Notes under the pieces: model-generated
What the model was told of the DNA's origin: nothing
Databases searched by the model: none
The model's input: the letters and a program-made list of their open reading frames with translations, nothing else
Position numbers and translations under genes: made by a program
Shown here: positions 25,165-26,629 of the stretch, one piece after another
How positions within the stretch are numbered: position 1 is the stretch's first letter
Layout: every line of letters starts with the position of its first letter
Source: Janthinobacterium lividum
Lineage (GTDB): Bacteria > Pseudomonadota > Gammaproteobacteria > Burkholderiales > Burkholderiaceae_D
Assembly (NCBI GenBank): GCA_945864765.1
Contig: CAMBDR010000004.1
Location: 1 to 26,629 of the forward strand
Length of the DNA stretch: 26,629 bases
Reading direction: 5' to 3'

Positions 25165-26629
25165 TATAGGCAACAGATGCGCCGGGTATCACAATTTAAT
25201 GCACACAAATCGGCGCGTCCGGCTGCGATGATACCATTGGCGTGGTCTGTTCCTTCAATTCCACCAGCCACAATCGTAGCAATATCGGCTTCATTGCGCA
25301 CCCGATCCGAAAATGGCGTTTGAAACATACGACCATCCAACGCAAACGTCTGGCTGCGGATCTGGCCCGATGCGCAATGAATCATATCCGCACCCGCTTG
25401 TTTAAACAGTTTGACGATCATGACAGCCTCATCCGGGGTGATACCATGCTCCAGCCAATCATAGGCGGAAATCAACACGCTCATCGGTTTTTGCATGGGC
25501 CAAGCCGCCCGAATGGCGGCAAAGACTTCCAAAGGATAGCGACAGCGTTTGATCAAGGAGCCGCCAAATTCATCGGTGCGCTGGTTGCTCAACGGTGAAA
25601 TAAAGTTTGACAACAAACAGTCGTGAGCACAATGCAATTCAAGCCAATCAAAGCCGGCCGCATCGGCCGCTTGCGCAGCGCTGACAAAATCGGCCAAAAT
25701 GGCGTGCAACCCGGCACGACTGGTTTGCGACACCGCTGACACAGTTGACACAGTTGGCGCGCCAGCATGGCCAATTTGCAACGCAATACTGGCATCGGTG
25801 TTTTGATGCACGAAATCGGTCACCCGCCGCCACGCCGTAATGTGTTCGGGCTGATATAGCCCGGGGCAATCAGCGGAGCACCGTCCTGACGCTGAAACGG
25901 CGACCATGTCGGTCAATACCATGCCCGCCCCACCCGTTGCGCGAGTACCCAAATGCTCAAACAGCTCATCGCCCGGCATACCATCCCGGGCGCAATATTG
26001 CGTCATTGGCAAGAGCACGATGCGGTTGGGCAATACCACGCTGCGCAATTTAAAGGGCGTTAACATCGGCGGCTGCGATTTTTCCGGCGCTGCCAGCATG
26101 GCATCCTGACAGGCACGCTCAGTCAACCAGCGCTCGTAGCCTTGCACATAGCCGGGGTCGCGTTTGCGCATACTCTCATGCGACAGGCGCTGACTGCGGG
26201 TGAGGAGTGAATACGCAAACTGCGGCGCATCCATGGCGGTATAGCGATTGACGTTTTCAAACCAATCCATTGAATTGCGCGCCACAATTTGCAATTTAAC
26301 GATTTCAGCCATTCTGACCTTTTGATAGTGCGCCAGATTATCGTGCAAATCAAATGGCTCCTGCCCCAAACAGCGTGCCAATTCGATCGCATCTTCCAGC
26401 GCCAGCTTGGTGCCGATTCCCACTGAATAATGGGCGGTATGCGCTGCATCGCCCAACAACACCACCGGCACCGCTTTGCCATTGAGTTGGTTCCAATGTA
26501 CCCATTGCTCACAGACAATGCGGGCAAACTTGATCCAGATTCCCGAGCCGCGCAAATGGGGCGCATTAAATAATAAGCGCTGGCCGTCCAATTGTCGATA
26601 AAACAGCTTTTCACAAAAATCAAGCGTTT
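25164..26629 (-). CDS. Bifunctional aryl-CoA monooxygenase/OYE reductase, 5' cut by the window, OYE domain degraded
   Basis: The reading frame stays open to the window edge, so the start and most of the FAD domain are outside; the first Met-like codon inside is not the start. The visible N-terminal part ends an FAD aromatic hydroxylase domain (VVLLGDAAHTAHYSVG, GTKLALEDAIELA). A fused old-yellow-enzyme domain follows (LTPFKLRSVVLPNRIVLLPM, LELHCAHDCLLSNF, LSNQRTDEFGGS). This fusion is the architecture of 2-aminobenzoyl-CoA monooxygenase/reductase and salicylyl-CoA 5-hydroxylase relatives. The OYE part looks decayed: a shortened substrate loop after HAG, Cys for the usual Tyr after the HxxH pair, Leu for the FMN-contacting Arg (VLISAYDW), and a ten-residue odd tail after GRADLCAL in place of the GR-LRDP region. 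A former catabolic gene is likely. Confidence 0.82.
   Translation of the reverse strand, partial: TLDFCEKLFYRQLDGQRLLFNAPHLRGSGIWIKFARIVCEQWVHWNQLNGKAVPVVLLGDAAHTAHYSVGIGTKLALEDAIELARCLGQEPFDLHDNLAHYQKVRMAEIVKLQIVARNSMDWFENVNRYTAMDAPQFAYSLLTRSQRLSHESMRKRDPGYVQGYERWLTERACQDAMLAAPEKSQPPMLTPFKLRSVVLPNRIVLLPMTQYCARDGMPGDELFEHLGTRATGGAGMVLTDMVAVSASGRCSADCPGLYQPEHITAWRRVTDFVHQNTDASIALQIGHAGAPTVSTVSAVSQTSRAGLHAILADFVSAAQAADAAGFDWLELHCAHDCLLSNFISPLSNQRTDEFGGSLIKRCRYPLEVFAAIRAAWPMQKPMSVLISAYDWLEHGITPDEAVMIVKLFKQAGADMIHCASGQIRSQTFALDGRMFQTPFSDRVRNEADIATIVAGGIEGTDHANGIIAAGRADLCALNCDTRRICCL
25738..25755. repeat. 9-bp tandem duplication inside the degraded OYE domain
   Basis: GACACAGTT occurs twice in direct succession, in frame, at the place where the OYE substrate loop is shorter than in relatives. 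It fits a small rearrangement scar; low biological weight on its own. Confidence 0.7.

Overview
The window looks like a chromosomal segment of a Gram-negative betaproteobacterium, probably Burkholderiales (Oxalobacteraceae or a relative). The evidence is an exosortase B (XrtB/EpsH)-EpsI exopolysaccharide locus with the EpsB, D, E, F, G and L proteins typical of these bacteria. A fused FAD-monooxygenase/old-yellow-enzyme gene of the 2-aminobenzoyl-CoA (salicylyl-CoA) type points the same way. The family assignment is inference from protein content; base composition is moderate by eye. No rRNA, tRNA, CRISPR array, transposase or phage gene was seen. Every gene I can support lies on the minus strand, so transcription runs from high to low coordinates. 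No gene-free stretch exceeds 300 bases; the longest is about 170 bases, between epsB and epsD.

In transcription order: (1) 26629-24241 holds the 3' part of a bifunctional aromatic-CoA monooxygenase/reductase whose OYE domain looks degraded, a 10-bp tandem repeat, and a crotonase-family gene. These look like remnants of an aryl-CoA catabolic operon. (2) 24172-20855 holds a CPBP-type membrane protease, the EpsL-like outer-membrane beta-barrel, and the EpsB-like initiating sugar-phosphate transferase. (3) 20854-20684 is an intergenic regulatory region with paired TTGTGTCA repeats and an extended -10 promoter. (4) 20683-15004 holds EpsD, the export channel EpsE, the chain-length protein EpsF, the kinase-like EpsG, exosortase B and EpsI; the last four overlap by 1-4 bases. 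(5) 14994-7058 holds a Wzy/WaaL-type polymerase or ligase, three GT4 glycosyltransferases, a Wzx-type flippase and a CapK/PaaK-like adenylate-forming protein. (6) 7002-1235 holds two paralogous soluble TPR-GAF-histidine kinases of about 945 residues in tandem. (7) 1197-760 encodes a hexapeptide-repeat acyltransferase. (8) 648-23 holds a MazE/MazF-type toxin-antitoxin pair with its own promoter.

Together the eps genes describe a Wzx/Wzy-dependent polymer pathway. EpsB would load the first sugar on undecaprenyl phosphate and the GT4 enzymes would extend it. The flippase would move the unit across the membrane, the Wzy-like protein would polymerise or ligate it, EpsF/EpsG would set chain length, and EpsE with EpsL would export it. 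Exosortase B and EpsI would process PEP-CTERM proteins, but no PEP-CTERM substrate is encoded in this window. The most notable oddities are an EpsG that has lost key nucleotide-binding residues, the tandem kinases without a visible response regulator, the repeat-encoded Ala/Ser tail of EpsD, and the decaying OYE domain.
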